Source: Lysinibacillus sp. KCTC 33748 (GTDB taxonomy: Bacteria > Bacillota > Bacilli > Bacillales_A > Planococcaceae). Taken from it: a stretch of 64,000 bases of DNA. The position numbers and the translations under genes were made by a program. This document shows positions 33,324 through 41,711 of this stretch, piece after piece. The notes beneath the pieces are model-generated. The model was not told where the DNA came from and did not search any database. It saw only the letters and a program-made list of their open reading frames with translations. How positions within the stretch are numbered: position 1 is the stretch's first letter; each line of letters starts with the position of its first letter. The stretch covers positions 62,001-126,000 of the forward strand of contig NZ_MWSJ01000004.1 of the NCBI RefSeq assembly GCF_002237755.1, given 5' to 3'.

Positions 33324-33405
33324 ATAAAAAGCTGTAGCGTATGACAACGCTACAGCACAGAATTGGTCTTGCCCTGATAATGGCTGAGCCATTAACAGCA
33401 TTATA
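33324..33405 (-). ncRNA. Candidate small RNA family, copy A
   Basis: On the minus strand an extended -10 box TGTTATAAT (TATAAT complement at 33400-33405) is followed after 43 bases by the terminator GCTGTAGCGT/ACGCTACAGC (33347-33356 and 33331-33340) and five T residues. The conserved inner block GGGCAAGACCAATTC is shared with copy B at 41843-41913. No open frame with a ribosome binding site is present. It lies between converging genes. Confidence 0.5.
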
Positions 33406-33498
33406 ACACAACGTACGATAAATCAAAGTTCTAATGAGAATTTATTTCAATGAATTGAATACAACGTTGGATAGCTGACACAATTGAGTTTTAAATAG

Positions 33499-34656
33499 CT
33501 ACTCTATTATTGTTTCAGTAAAATTTTTTCGACCAGGATTCACTTTATTTACGGTAACATTTAATTTACTGATTGTATTTTCTGTTAAAGGAATCTTTCC
33601 ATCTTTCTGTATTTTTTTCCACATTTTCACGTCTTTTCGATATACATGCTCTGATAAACGGAAAACATCTACATTTAATTTTAAGCCCTCTGCATATGAT
33701 TTTTTTATATCTGTTTTTACCGAACTAATAATACCTTTTCTTATTTCTTCAGTATTTATCTTTCCTTTGAAACCATTAATGATTGCATTTAATTTTATAT
33801 CGACTTCAAATGTTACTTCATTGTTTTTTACAATTGGTTTAATTTCCGTACTTAACTTTTCTAAATCAACTGTTAAGTACTCTTTTTCTTTATTGTCTAA
33901 TTTAAAGGTTACATCTCCTCGAGTTGTTTTAGGAAACATCCATTGGATCCCTCTCGCATCCCCATCATTTAGAAAACCTTTAAAACCATCCTTTGAAACT
34001 ACCGCGAAACCTGATAATGCAGTTTCCGTTGTTGGCTCATTGGCCGTCTCCCAGTTTTTGTTGATTGTAACTAATGGAATATTCACTTCATGACCCGGTT
34101 CATTTAATTGGATAATTAATCTTCGTAAATCAACAGGCTCTACATAAGTTTGTAGTTCTTTTGTATGCAGTGGATTACTTAGTTTCGAAGCTGTTGGTGC
34201 TTTATTTAAAACCGGTGTGATTAAAAGAATATCTTTAATAGGTTCCTTTGTACTAAAAGCTAATATTTGATATCGTGTTTCCCGATGACGTAAAAAGCTG
34301 TCAACAACAGGAATAGAATTCGCATCTTTTAAGGCGTCCTCTGAGAACAGAATAAAAGTCATATGTCCCCAGAATACTTTTTGGTCGATAGAGCGATATA
34401 ATTTGAAAAAGGCTTCTTCCATCGTTTTACCTTTAGCAAAGCCAATCTCTGTAGGTGCAGCTTGAGGAGTAGGTCCTTCCGATTTAGCTACATTCGCAAA
34501 ATTGACAATTTGCATATATACTTCATATTGACCATCTTTATAATCGATACCAATTCCATCAACATAATACATTCTTTGCGGTTCTTTAACATCCCAACAT
34601 CCAGAAAGCAATAGTACAGTTGCTAAGCTTACGATTAACGTAATTTTTTTTTTCAT
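33499..34656 (-). CDS. Ger(x)C-family spore germination lipoprotein
   Basis: Signal peptide with lipobox L-L-S-G-C and the start C-W-D-V-K-E-P-Q-R typical of GerAC/GerBC/GerKC proteins. Domain N (G-I-G-I-D-Y-K-D-G, V-F-W-G-H-M-T-F-I-L-F-S-E) is followed by the C-terminal GerAC domain (K-I-N-T-E-E-I-R-K-G-I, W-K-K-I-Q-K-D-G). These lipoproteins sit in the inner spore membrane as the C subunit of nutrient germinant receptors. The A and B subunit genes are absent here, so this is an orphan C subunit. The minus-strand ATG at 34656 follows TAGGGA. Confidence 0.92.
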   Translation of the reverse strand: MKKKITLIVSLATVLLLSGCWDVKEPQRMYYVDGIGIDYKDGQYEVYMQIVNFANVAKSEGPTPQAAPTEIGFAKGKTMEEAFFKLYRSIDQKVFWGHMTFILFSEDALKDANSIPVVDSFLRHRETRYQILAFSTKEPIKDILLITPVLNKAPTASKLSNPLHTKELQTYVEPVDLRRLIIQLNEPGHEVNIPLVTINKNWETANEPTTETALSGFAVVSKDGFKGFLNDGDARGIQWMFPKTTRGDVTFKLDNKEKEYLTVDLEKLSTEIKPIVKNNEVTFEVDIKLNAIINGFKGKINTEEIRKGIISSVKTDIKKSYAEGLKLNVDVFRLSEHVYRKDVKMWKKIQKDGKIPLTENTISKLNVTVNKVNPGRKNFTETIIE

Positions 34657-34794
34657 TTTTTGATCCCTACTTTTAGAAATTCCTGTGTAATTTTGAGGAC
34701 TTAAGAAGTTTTGTTTATAGTTTGGACAAAAAATTAGAGGATTATAAGTAATGAAAAACTTAGGATAGCTGCAATTAGCCTTTAAAATAAAAGA

Positions 34795-34823
34795 CCAGGA
34801 CTCATTTCTATAATGAGACCTGG
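34795..34823 (-). terminator. Terminator of the VOC-domain gene (minus strand)
   Basis: Arms CCAGGACTCATT (34795-34806) and AATGAGACCTGG (34812-34823), one mismatch. On the minus strand TCTTTTATTTT follows. Confidence 0.8.
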
Positions 34824-34877
34824 GCGTGTGTGGAAAATATTATATCCCGCAATAATGTAAAAAAGTAAAGCGGAAGG

Positions 34878-35282
34878 TTATATTCCTTTATTATCGCGAA
34901 TTTCTATAATGGTTCCTTCAGGTGCTTTTAATTTACAAAGCTGACCATTTTCAACTTTATAAATAATTTCACCATTTTTACGAATAAAACGAACGTTCAT
35001 TTCCTTTAATCGTGCTACTTCTTGAAGAAGATTATCAACCCATAAACAAAAATGTACAATACCTTGAGCATTTGAATTGCATGCTTCAAGATCTTCATCA
35101 AATTTCCCAGTTTGGAGTTCTATATAAAAGGTTCCAAGCTTTAACCATGTATTAAAATGTCTATCGTGGAAATCCGGCGACTCCTGTACTATTTCAAAAC
35201 CTATTACTTCTGTGTAAAAATTTAAAGATTCTACATATGTATTCGTTTGGATGCAAATGTGATGCACATATTTTTCAACCAT
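34878..35282 (-). CDS. VOC-superfamily (glyoxalase/dioxygenase-like) protein
   Basis: The 134-residue protein has V-H-H-I-C-I-Q-T and Y-V-E-S-L-N-F-Y-T-E-V-I-G-F-E, the first beta-alpha-beta-beta-beta unit. I-V-H-F-C-L-W-V-D-N and a late K-A-P-E-G-T-I-I-E-I form the second. The metal positions (His near residue 8, Glu near 56, His near 78, Glu near 128) look kept. A VOC enzyme of unknown substrate. Confidence 0.82.
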   Translation of the reverse strand: MVEKYVHHICIQTNTYVESLNFYTEVIGFEIVQESPDFHDRHFNTWLKLGTFYIELQTGKFDEDLEACNSNAQGIVHFCLWVDNLLQEVARLKEMNVRFIRKNGEIIYKVENGQLCKLKAPEGTIIEIRDNKGI

Positions 35283-35441
35283 AAAGTACTTCTCCTTTTA
35301 TTGAAGCTGCTCTATCAATCAGTTATTGCTAAATGATACCAAAATTGCTTATTACTGAAGAAATAGCGTAACATTTAGCTTTCATTCGCACAAGTATAAT
35401 TTGCGACAAAATGGATAATTTATATATCGGAGGTGATAATT

Positions 35442-35615
35442 TTGACTAACAAAAAGCGCAATACAAGTGAAGAAGAAGTAGAATTTGGAGCAGATTTAAG
35501 CCCTGACGATTTAGATGTGCGTGAAGAAAATGAACTAACTAAAGAGCAAATGAACAATGCAAATCATGAAAAACAACAACAAGAAAACACTTCCCAAAGA
35601 AGTAATAAAAAATAA
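35442..35615 (+). CDS. Small hydrophilic acidic protein, 57 residues
   Basis: The TTG at 35442 is 8 nt after GGAGG; the GTG at 35433 overlaps that site. The protein is very polar (E-E-E-V-E-F-G-A-D-L-S-P-D-D-L-D, then Gln/Asn/Lys-rich) and probably disordered, like small spore-associated or stress proteins of Bacillales. A terminator follows at once. Confidence 0.55.
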   Translation: MTNKKRNTSEEEVEFGADLSPDDLDVREENELTKEQMNNANHEKQQQENTSQRSNKK

Positions 35616-35635
35616 AGAAGACGCATATAATTTTC

Positions 35636-35664
35636 TACCACAATCTTTTGGTTGTGGTAATTTT
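35636..35664 (+). terminator. Terminator after the small acidic protein gene
   Basis: Arms TACCACAA (35636-35643) and TTGTGGTA (35652-35659) followed by ATTTT. Confidence 0.75.
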
Positions 35665-35740
35665 GCATTCATTCATATACATAGCTGGGGAAAATTTAAG
35701 AGGGGATAAAACACAATAAAAGGAAGAAAGGACAAATAGT

Positions 35741-36388
35741 ATGCCAACTAAATTTAAAATTGAACGCCCGCTTATTCCAAATGAATTGCCTCAAGGAACT
35801 TTTGAAGACGTTTTTTATGATGAAGAACCTTATCTATCGCATCAATTGATCACGAATACAAGTAGAGAGAATGATCATATTGCCCGTTTAATTGTTTCCA
35901 AAGTACGGTTTCAAAAAGTATCTCTGATTCACTCGAATTTCAATAAAATTGATATGATGGATGTAATCTTTGAAAACTGTGACTTATCTAACTCAACATT
36001 TAACGAAGGGATTATCCATCGAGTTACGTTTAAAAACTGCAAACTGTTAGGTGTTGATTTCTCAGAGGCCCATTTAGGAAACGTTTCTTTTGAAGGATGT
36101 ATCATGAATTTATGTAACTTTGGCTTAGCAAGATTGAAACAAATTTGTTTCGATCAGTCATCATTACGTAGTACAAACTTTTACGACTGTCAATTTAAAA
36201 AAGTGAAATTTAAACATTGTAACATAGATGAAGTTGATTTTAGCGATACACCGCTTAATGATGTGGATATTAGTACGTGTACATTTGAACGCTTAAATGT
36301 AACGATAAAAAATTTAAGTGGCTGTGTGATTTCTACTGAACAAGCAATTGGCTTTGCTGAATTGCTAGGTTTAAAGGTTAAGCGATGA
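35741..36388 (+). CDS. Pentapeptide-repeat protein (Qnr/McbG-like)
   Basis: After about 50 lead residues the protein shows a chain of A(D/N)LXX-like pentapeptides (V-I-F-E-N, C-D-L-S-N, S-T-F-N-E, V-D-F-S-E, C-N-F-G-L, T-N-F-Y-D). These fold into a right-handed quadrilateral beta helix. The length of 215 residues and the two repeat blocks resemble Qnr-type DNA-gyrase-protecting proteins, but the specific function cannot be told from repeats. ATG at 35741 after AAGGAAAGG-like sequence. Single gene. Confidence 0.8.
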   Translation: MPTKFKIERPLIPNELPQGTFEDVFYDEEPYLSHQLITNTSRENDHIARLIVSKVRFQKVSLIHSNFNKIDMMDVIFENCDLSNSTFNEGIIHRVTFKNCKLLGVDFSEAHLGNVSFEGCIMNLCNFGLARLKQICFDQSSLRSTNFYDCQFKKVKFKHCNIDEVDFSDTPLNDVDISTCTFERLNVTIKNLSGCVISTEQAIGFAELLGLKVKR

Positions 36389-36598
36389 TGAGTACTTAAT
36401 TAAATCAAGCCTGGTCTTTTGGAGTATGCGGATTGAAAATGATTAGCCTCTCCGTTATAAGGAATGAGAAACGAAAAGATGAATTGCTAGAAATCGGAAA
36501 ACAAAATTCCATCCTATTGTAGAGACAAGACAAATGGATGGAATGAACAATCGACTAAGTGATATCGAAAAAAATTTAAAAGAAGTAGATTAAAAACA

Positions 36599-36636
36599 AA
36601 ACGGCTATAATCATCTCGATTAAACGCCGTTTTTTC
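36599..36636 (+). terminator. Terminator after the gene remnant
   Basis: Arms AAACGGC (36599-36605) and GCCGTTT (36626-36632) with an inner TAATC/GATTA stem; six T residues end the element. Confidence 0.75.
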
Positions 36637-36673
36637 ATGTGCGCGCAATAGTATTTGAAGCCGAACACATGAA

Positions 36674-36696
36674 AGGGTCACTATTCAAGTGACCCT
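36674..36696. terminator. GGGTCACT-stem hairpin
   Basis: Perfect arms AGGGTCACT (36674-36682) and AGTGACCCT (36688-36696) just downstream of the minus-strand zinc-ribbon gene. Confidence 0.6.
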
Positions 36697-36704
36697 GAAC
36701 AAAA

Positions 36705-36905
36705 CTATATGGAACTAGTGAACTTATAGGGTTTTTCAGCTTTAATTGAGGCTACTTCGCCGCACTTTTGACACAGCGTAAAAATAAGTGAAGAACCATT
36801 TGAAAAAAATTTGTCAACTGGTCTTAAAGCAGCATAGCCATCAAGTTTCCCTTCAGAAAATGAATCATTACCACAAGCTTTACAAATCAATTTGTTGTTG
36901 TCCAT
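36705..36905 (-). CDS. Small zinc-ribbon-like protein
   Basis: Two CxxC pairs, I-C-K-A-C-G-N near the N-terminus and L-C-Q-K-C-G-E near residue 46, make a zinc ribbon likely. The ATG at 36905 follows GAGGTGATA. 66 residues. No family name known to me. Confidence 0.6.
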   Translation of the reverse strand: MDNNKLICKACGNDSFSEGKLDGYAALRPVDKFFSNGSSLIFTLCQKCGEVASIKAEKPYKFTSSI

Positions 36906-37091
36906 AATATCACCTCAGTATGTAATATGTGTAAATTATAACATAAAAAAGGATAGTGTTTTATAAACAACCAGCTAGGGAAAAATGGGGAACAGAATAA
37001 TTTCTTAATAAAGCATCTTTGGCGGAAATAGGATTTTGTGAAACTTATTTAAACTCAAGCCGTAGTACTAATAAAGAAAGGAGGGAGCAAC

Positions 37092-37334
37092 TTGAAAAAA
37101 TACCTATTATTCGCATTGTTTTTCGCGGTAGCATTTTTAGTATTGCAAGTATTATCAGGGATGCTATTAACAATGTTTTATACGCCTAGCAACCAATGGG
37201 TAGAGGCCTCGGCTTTACCATCGCAAGTGATGTTTGGAAATACTAGCTCAATTGCGCCACTTGTTATATCTTTAATCGCGTTGGTCATTGCTTTTGGTAG
37301 TGTTAAGCTAATCAAAAATAAGGCTGTGCACTAA
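37092..37334 (+). CDS. Small two-helix membrane protein
   Basis: The TTG at 37092 follows AGGAGGGAG. Two transmembrane helices (about residues 3-30 and 52-72) flank an outer loop of about 25 residues. No family recognised. Its stop lies in the arm of the terminator. Confidence 0.5.
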   Translation: MKKYLLFALFFAVAFLVLQVLSGMLLTMFYTPSNQWVEASALPSQVMFGNTSSIAPLVISLIALVIAFGSVKLIKNKAVH

Positions 37335-37367
37335 TAAAGGGGAGGGGGGGCTTTCTCCCTTTTATTA
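37332..37367 (+). terminator. Terminator overlapping the stop codon
   Basis: 13-bp arms (37332-37344 and 37355-37367) with one G-U pair enclose a G-rich loop; TTTTATTA forms the exit. Confidence 0.7.
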
Positions 37368-37425
37368 GTGAAATATTGCAAGTCCATAATATTAGGTATA
37401 GTTCAAATAGCTTTTTAAGAGTAAG

Positions 37426-37454
37426 CCTTTCAAACATCTGTGAAGGGTTTTTTT
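37426..37454 (+). terminator. Second hairpin with seven T residues
   Basis: Arms CCTTTCA (37426-37432) and TGAAGGG (37441-37447), one G-U pair, then TTTTTTT. No gene ends directly before it. Confidence 0.6.
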
Positions 37455-37590
37455 AACAGCCGAAATGAACGAATACTAAGTTCTTCAGTATTAATTGCAT
37501 ATGTATCAACGAATTATACCACGCAAAGTGTAAAATAGAGAGCAGCATCAAAGATGTTGGAGATATTGAATTGATTATCGGAACACCTAA

Positions 37591-37779
37591 CTATTTCTTT
37601 TCATACTTTTTACTATCCCACGCCCAATTTATGAAAGCATAAAAGAATACAAAGAATAAGGCAAAGAGGGAATTTTCAAGTAAAGCCCAATTACCATGTC
37701 TAAAATAATTCCAAATCGTTTTAAATAAAAACATTGTTACAAAACAAAAGATATATATGTATTTTCTTGTAAACGGCAT
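37591..37779 (-). CDS. Small two-helix membrane protein
   Basis: The ATG at 37779 follows AGAGGTGG. Two hydrophobic segments and a basic C-terminus (S-K-K-Y-E-K-K). No family recognised. Confidence 0.5.
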   Translation of the reverse strand: MPFTRKYIYIFCFVTMFLFKTIWNYFRHGNWALLENSLFALFFVFFYAFINWAWDSKKYEKK

Positions 37780-37869
37780 TTAAGCCACCTCTGTATATGT
37801 AAATATTAACATAAAAGAAGATACAGCGTTTTTCCATAGATAAAAGAATCGAAAGGATGGTACAGAAAT

Positions 37870-37891
37870 GGCCACTCATTTATGAGTGACC
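37870..37891 (-). terminator. GGTCACTCAT-stem hairpin after the 205-residue gene
   Basis: Arms at 37870-37879 and 37882-37891 pair with one U-G pair on the minus strand, but would have a C-A clash on the plus strand. This fits termination of the minus-strand gene ending at 37919. Confidence 0.55.
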
Positions 37892-37918
37892 TTCTTAGTG
37901 ATATCCTTAATACTCGTG

Positions 37919-38536
37919 TTAAATTTTGTTCCAAATGACCATAAATTGTGCTGCTTCAGATTCGAGCGCAATTAGATGATCTTCAGTAGAAGGTTCTTCT
38001 GAAATTAATCGTCCTTTTTGGACGTTTAAAATTGCCGGTTTTATATCTGGTGAATGCTCTATGGTGAATTCAGATTGATTTAATAATGTCAAAGATGAAC
38101 GGCATTTATTTTTATCAATTCGTTCGTCCTTCCCTTTGAAATATAGCTTGATTAAGTGTGGAACACCATCAATCTTTAATCCGAGTTCTGGTGATGAGCG
38201 AACAGTTAAATATTCGCTATACCAATTGGATTTGCCTGGTTCAAACCATTCAATTTCTTTATTTTTAATAAATTTTAAATGTGCTTTCACTGCTTCTAGG
38301 TAATTTTTTTGTTTTGTTTGAGAAGCCTTTTCAGCAAGATCAAGCAAGTAATCGTTACTAAATTTTTTCTCGTGAAATTTTCGGATACCATCCCGTAAAG
38401 GCTTCCAGTAATCAAAAGCTGGATTGTATTCATCTTGATATTTTATTTGTCTAACCATTGAGGTTTTACCAGTAACGCCTTTGAAAGTAAAGTCTGTAAA
38501 TTGTGTAAGACCGATAGATACTTTTTTTGAAGACAT
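37919..38536 (-). CDS. Hypothetical soluble protein, 205 residues
   Basis: The ATG at 38536 follows AAAAGGAG. The protein starts S-S-K-K-V-S-I-G-L-T-Q-F-T-D-F and has E-I-E-W-F-E-P-G-K-S-N-W-Y in the middle. The lack of signal peptide and membrane segments indicates a cytosolic protein. I do not recognise the family. Confidence 0.6.
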   Translation of the reverse strand: MSSKKVSIGLTQFTDFTFKGVTGKTSMVRQIKYQDEYNPAFDYWKPLRDGIRKFHEKKFSNDYLLDLAEKASQTKQKNYLEAVKAHLKFIKNKEIEWFEPGKSNWYSEYLTVRSSPELGLKIDGVPHLIKLYFKGKDERIDKNKCRSSLTLLNQSEFTIEHSPDIKPAILNVQKGRLISEEPSTEDHLIALESEAAQFMVIWNKI

Positions 38537-39416
38537 TCATAACAGCTCCTTTTACAAATTAAACGTCAAACGATTGTATTCACAACAATTCAAAGCCATT
38601 TATCAAAATGATGAAAGCCTAAATTATGCATCTGTTTTATTTTCTCTGGACTGAGAAAGGGGCGTAGCTACATGCAAAATTGCTAACCACGGTAGCGGTT
38701 GCAAAGATGTATGGAATGGAGATTTTATATGATGTATTTCATTAAAATAATGGATTATAGAAGATTATAGTAGCGATTGAACGATTATATGACAGGATTC
38801 GTAGTTTAGAAGCATGTTAGTTAGAAAATTGATGACATGGAAGTGGATAGGGTCATTAATGGCCTGCAACAGTAAAAGGTGATGGAACGAGTGATCCTTA
38901 ATGAGTGGTATAAGTGATGGATCCAGAGGTTAGCCGAGATATGGGTTAATCTTTATAGCAATAAAAAGGCTGCCTAACAGTTACCTGTTAAACAGCACAT
39001 GGATATTGTAAATATAAAACAAAAAACAGGAAAAATCAACAAATTTTTTAGCTTTTTTTTGCTTCTGTTAATTGATTTGCAAAGCATGACTGGAGATGAA
39101 TATTCTTACCAGTAAAAATGTCAGTCATTGCGTCAACAATTTATAGCAGTCAACAATCACAAGAACAATGTAACTTCAACAAAGTGGCGGCGTGGACGTC
39201 GAAATTTGACGTGAATAAATGATTGAAGTTCCATTTTTAGGAATGATAGAATAAGTGTTATAGAGAGAATAAAACAAATGAGTTTAGTAACGTAACCATA
39301 AAATTGTCTAAAGAGACTAGGTTCATCAGACAGTCACTATCTTTTATTTTGACAAAATAACCAGATACTAAGTGAGCTAAGAATGGAAAAAATCTATTAA
39401 ATTGGAGGTTAGTTCT
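38537..39416. other. 880-base gap with decayed phage-like coding sequence
   Basis: Between 38755 and 38910 the plus strand shows short coherent stretches in shifting frames (V-A-I-E-R-L-Y-D-R-I-R-S-L-E-A-C, I-D-D-M-E-V-D-R-V-I-N-G-L-Q-Q, K-G-D-G-T-S-D-P). Several stops interrupt them, as expected for an old phage late-regulator gene (ArpU/RinA-like size and style). A hairpin at 38969-38996 (GCTG..TAACAG / CTGTTA..CAGC) has T-rich sequence on its minus-strand side. I see no intact gene. Confidence 0.4.
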
Positions 39417-40130
39417 ATGCCCTTATTCAAGTACGGAGTGTTAAAAGGTAAAGTTGTTGACGTGAGACCTGTGGATTCATTTGACAAAACCCCTCATTAC
39501 CAAGTGCATGTTCGGGCAACAAAGAAGGACAAAAACGAGGAGAATTATAGGATTGCGATCAATGTTGCCTCAAAGGTAAAGCCATCAGAAGTCCTGTATT
39601 TTGTGAGTGAAGATTTTAACTCGAGTCAAATAACAATTATTCCTGATTTTGAAGAAGGATTTACAGAGGTTACTAGTGAAAATCATGAAATTGCATTGGA
39701 TTATATTCGTGGTAGCTTATTTGATCCGTCAAAAATGATACCTCTCCCTGCAAAAGAAAATGGACCAGACAATGACTTAAATGAAAAAGTGAATAAGTAT
39801 ATGCAAGAGGCTATGACTAAAAAAGCTACCGTTTACGCTTACGGTGAAAAGTTTAAAAATGAAGATAAAGTAGATAAATATTTCGGCTTTTCTCCAGGCA
39901 GAGGCATTCATGATATTCATATGAATCAAGGGAATAGTAGTGATTTTAGGAAAGACGATGGGATATGGCAAGATGGTGGTGTCCTCATTCATTTTGAGGA
40001 GGAAAACAGATGGGTTGGTATATTCCTTGCTTTCCAATCTCAGTCTTGGTGTACTGATGACCATGGACATGCTACGAAACCAGTTAGTGTATGTAACCAT
40101 ACCAATAGAAAATCAGCGATAGAAATTTGA
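39417..40130 (+). CDS. YukJ-family protein (DUF2278)
   Basis: The ATG at 39417 follows GGAGG by 8 nt. The protein starts P-L-F-K-Y-G-V-L-K-G-K-V and carries D-Y-I-R-G-S-L-F-D, G-I-H-D-I-H-M-N-Q-G-N and I-F-L-A-F-Q-S-Q-S-W-C-T-D-D, all standard for YukJ/DUF2278. The family has unknown function; the conserved His/Asp of H-D-I-H-M-N suggest a metal or catalytic site. Terminator at 40151. Confidence 0.88.
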   Translation: MPLFKYGVLKGKVVDVRPVDSFDKTPHYQVHVRATKKDKNEENYRIAINVASKVKPSEVLYFVSEDFNSSQITIIPDFEEGFTEVTSENHEIALDYIRGSLFDPSKMIPLPAKENGPDNDLNEKVNKYMQEAMTKKATVYAYGEKFKNEDKVDKYFGFSPGRGIHDIHMNQGNSSDFRKDDGIWQDGGVLIHFEEENRWVGIFLAFQSQSWCTDDHGHATKPVSVCNHTNRKSAIEI

Positions 40131-40150
40131 TTGCGAAGAACACTTTAGAT

Positions 40151-40190
40151 AGCCCAGAAACTCAATTAAATTTTGAGGCTGGGCTTTTTA
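40151..40190 (+). terminator. Terminator of the YukJ-like gene (GCCCAG family)
   Basis: AGCCCAG (40151-40157) and CTGGGCT (40179-40185) with an inner TCAAT/TTTGA stem, then TTTTT. Three relatives follow at 41417, 42467 and 43660. Confidence 0.85.
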
Positions 40191-40352
40191 TATTTGCAAT
40201 GTTTAGATTAATAATTATGTTTTTAATAGTATTTGACAAAAAGCAAATGGAAAGGGGCTATTCCTTTTCTACACGTTACGTCAAATGCTCATACTTTTTA
40301 TATACTATACGAAAAGAAGTAAACGCAGCATAAGCTAGCGTTATTTTTTATG

Positions 40353-40376
40353 CCCTTCACAGATAATTGTGGAGGG
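40353..40376 (+). terminator. Hairpin in the gap before the amidase gene
   Basis: Arms CCCTTCACA (40353-40361) and TGTGGAGGG (40368-40376) with one mismatch, then ATTTTATA. Confidence 0.55.
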
Positions 40377-40692
40377 ATTTTATATTGCAAATAATAAAAT
40401 GAAGTATGAATGATTGAATGTTTACAACGTTTTTTAGAATCAGATAGTTCAACGTCAATAGATATACTTTAGCGTTAATTTTTCAGTGTCAGTATAATGG
40501 ATTAAAAAGATAAAGTTCGTTTTCTGAATATTTTGTAAATTTACTCCTGTTGCCAGAACCGCAAGAGATTAGTGCATTGTATGTATTGTTTATTGGATTC
40601 TCAATCATTTTAAATTAGTAATGATGAAAAGTGCATAAATCCATTTATTGATTTTTTCAAAGGCATAATCCAACGAGAGGAGAAATGAGAAA

Positions 40693-41412
40693 ATGACTTA
40701 TATTATAGAACAACGCTTAATGTCCGGATTGCCGAACTTTGCTTTAACTGCAGTTAAATATGTTATTGCTCATGAATCTGGCAATTCGAATAATAATGGA
40801 CCGAATGCTTTGGAAAATGAATTAGCTTTTATGAATCAAAATAAAGCAAATGCCTTTACTTCTCACTGGGTAGGCGGTGGTGGACGGATCGTGCAAGTCG
40901 CACCAGTTAATCGTGTGCAATATGGCTGTGGTCCTATAGGTAATCCGCTTAGCTATGCACAAGTAGAGTTGGCTCGAACAAATGATAAGGAACAATTTAA
41001 AAAGGATTACGCTGCTTATATTTGGTTACTAAGAGAACTTGCAAAAGAGGCAGGTTTACCTATTGTACTTGATAGTAGTGACAATGGTATTAAGTCGCAT
41101 CGTTGGGTCACAGATACTTTAGGCGGTACAACGCATAGAGATCCATTTCCGTATTTACAAACCATGGGAATCACAGATGAACAATTCAAACTAGATATTA
41201 AAAATGGTTTGGATCAACAACAAACAGATAAGGATGATGACATAATGCGATTTACAAACGAAATCACAAAAGCAGCAGTTCGTGATTATATTAAACAATC
41301 GGTAGATAAAAAGCTAATTGATAAGTCATGGTTAGATAAATTTGACCAAGGAGCTTTGACAGGTGGCGATTTTGAAGGACTAAAAATCATCATTAAACAG
41401 CGCGGTGGCTAA
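40693..41412 (+). CDS. N-acetylmuramoyl-L-alanine amidase, phage endolysin type
   Basis: The ATG at 40693 follows GAGAGGAG. The amidase_2 domain (about residues 1-165) has V-I-A-H-E-S-G-N, T-S-H-W-V-G-G-G, and T-H-R-D-P-F-P, giving the zinc-binding His pattern (H-E/H-x/T-H-x-D-P) of PlyL/PlyB-type lysins. The C-terminal about 50 residues (I-T-K-A-A-V-R-D-Y-I-K-Q-S) may bind the cell wall. It cuts the amide bond between muramic acid and the stem peptide. No holin or tail gene is adjacent, so it is an orphan phage lysin. Confidence 0.88.
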   Translation: MTYIIEQRLMSGLPNFALTAVKYVIAHESGNSNNNGPNALENELAFMNQNKANAFTSHWVGGGGRIVQVAPVNRVQYGCGPIGNPLSYAQVELARTNDKEQFKKDYAAYIWLLRELAKEAGLPIVLDSSDNGIKSHRWVTDTLGGTTHRDPFPYLQTMGITDEQFKLDIKNGLDQQQTDKDDDIMRFTNEITKAAVRDYIKQSVDKKLIDKSWLDKFDQGALTGGDFEGLKIIIKQRGG

Positions 41413-41416
41413 CAGC

Positions 41417-41455
41417 AAAGCCCAGGTACTCAAGTAATTTTGAGCCTGGGCTTTT
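41417..41455. terminator. Bidirectional GCCCAGG-family terminator
   Basis: AAAGCCCAGG (41417-41426) and CCTGGGCTTT (41445-41454) separate the amidase gene from the converging gene at 41454. Confidence 0.85.
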
Positions 41456-41711
41456 AAAAAAGGAAATAGACATAATCGTCTATCTCCTGATCCATAGCTT
41501 TTAATTTTGCTTTATGTTTTGCTTTTGGAATCGAGTGATACTGCTCGTATCGACACATTCTACATGAGCAATGAACTTTACCTTTGCTCAATCTGCCGCG
41601 TTCAGGCATATATTCACTTTCTCTTAACATAACGTCTTTTAAAATGGTCCATTTCCTTCGAATAATTCGCTCTCTCTGATGGCGAATATAAGCTTTTGAA
41701 CGATTTTTCAT
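41454..41711 (-). CDS. Small basic protein with HCSCxxC cluster under leader control
   Basis: The ATG at 41711 gives 85 residues, M-K-N-R-S-K-A-Y-I-R-H-Q-R-E-R-I-I-R-R-K, a strongly basic start. A cysteine cluster K-V-H-C-S-C-R-M-C-R-Y follows near residue 50, and the tail is helical and charged. The basic start and the Cys cluster suggest a zinc-binding nucleic-acid-binding protein, but this is inference. From memory, short C-S-C-x-M-C proteins occur beside RNA-repair genes in other bacteria; I could not verify a link here. The ribosome binding site AAGGGAG is inside the structured leader at 41714-41799, so translation is probably regulated. Confidence 0.65.
   Translation of the reverse strand: MKNRSKAYIRHQRERIIRRKWTILKDVMLRESEYMPERGRLSKGKVHCSCRMCRYEQYHSIPKAKHKAKLKAMDQEIDDYVYFLF

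Larger units (their letters stand above)
36389..36704. other. Intergenic stretch with gene remnant and hairpins
   Basis: The plus strand is open near 36513-36594 as P-I-V-E-T-R-Q-M-D-G-M-N-N-R-L-S-D-I-E, ending at TAA. There is no start, so this looks like the tail of a lost gene. It is followed by the terminator at 36599-36636. Confidence 0.35.
40131..40692. other. Non-coding gap with two terminators
   Basis: Apart from the hairpins at 40151-40190 and 40353-40376 I see only AT-rich sequence. An open frame at 40127-40333 runs across the first terminator and is rejected. Confidence 0.5.

Noticed and set aside
40127-40333. 68-codon plus-strand frame
   Set aside because: It crosses the terminator of the YukJ-like gene and has no ribosome binding site.
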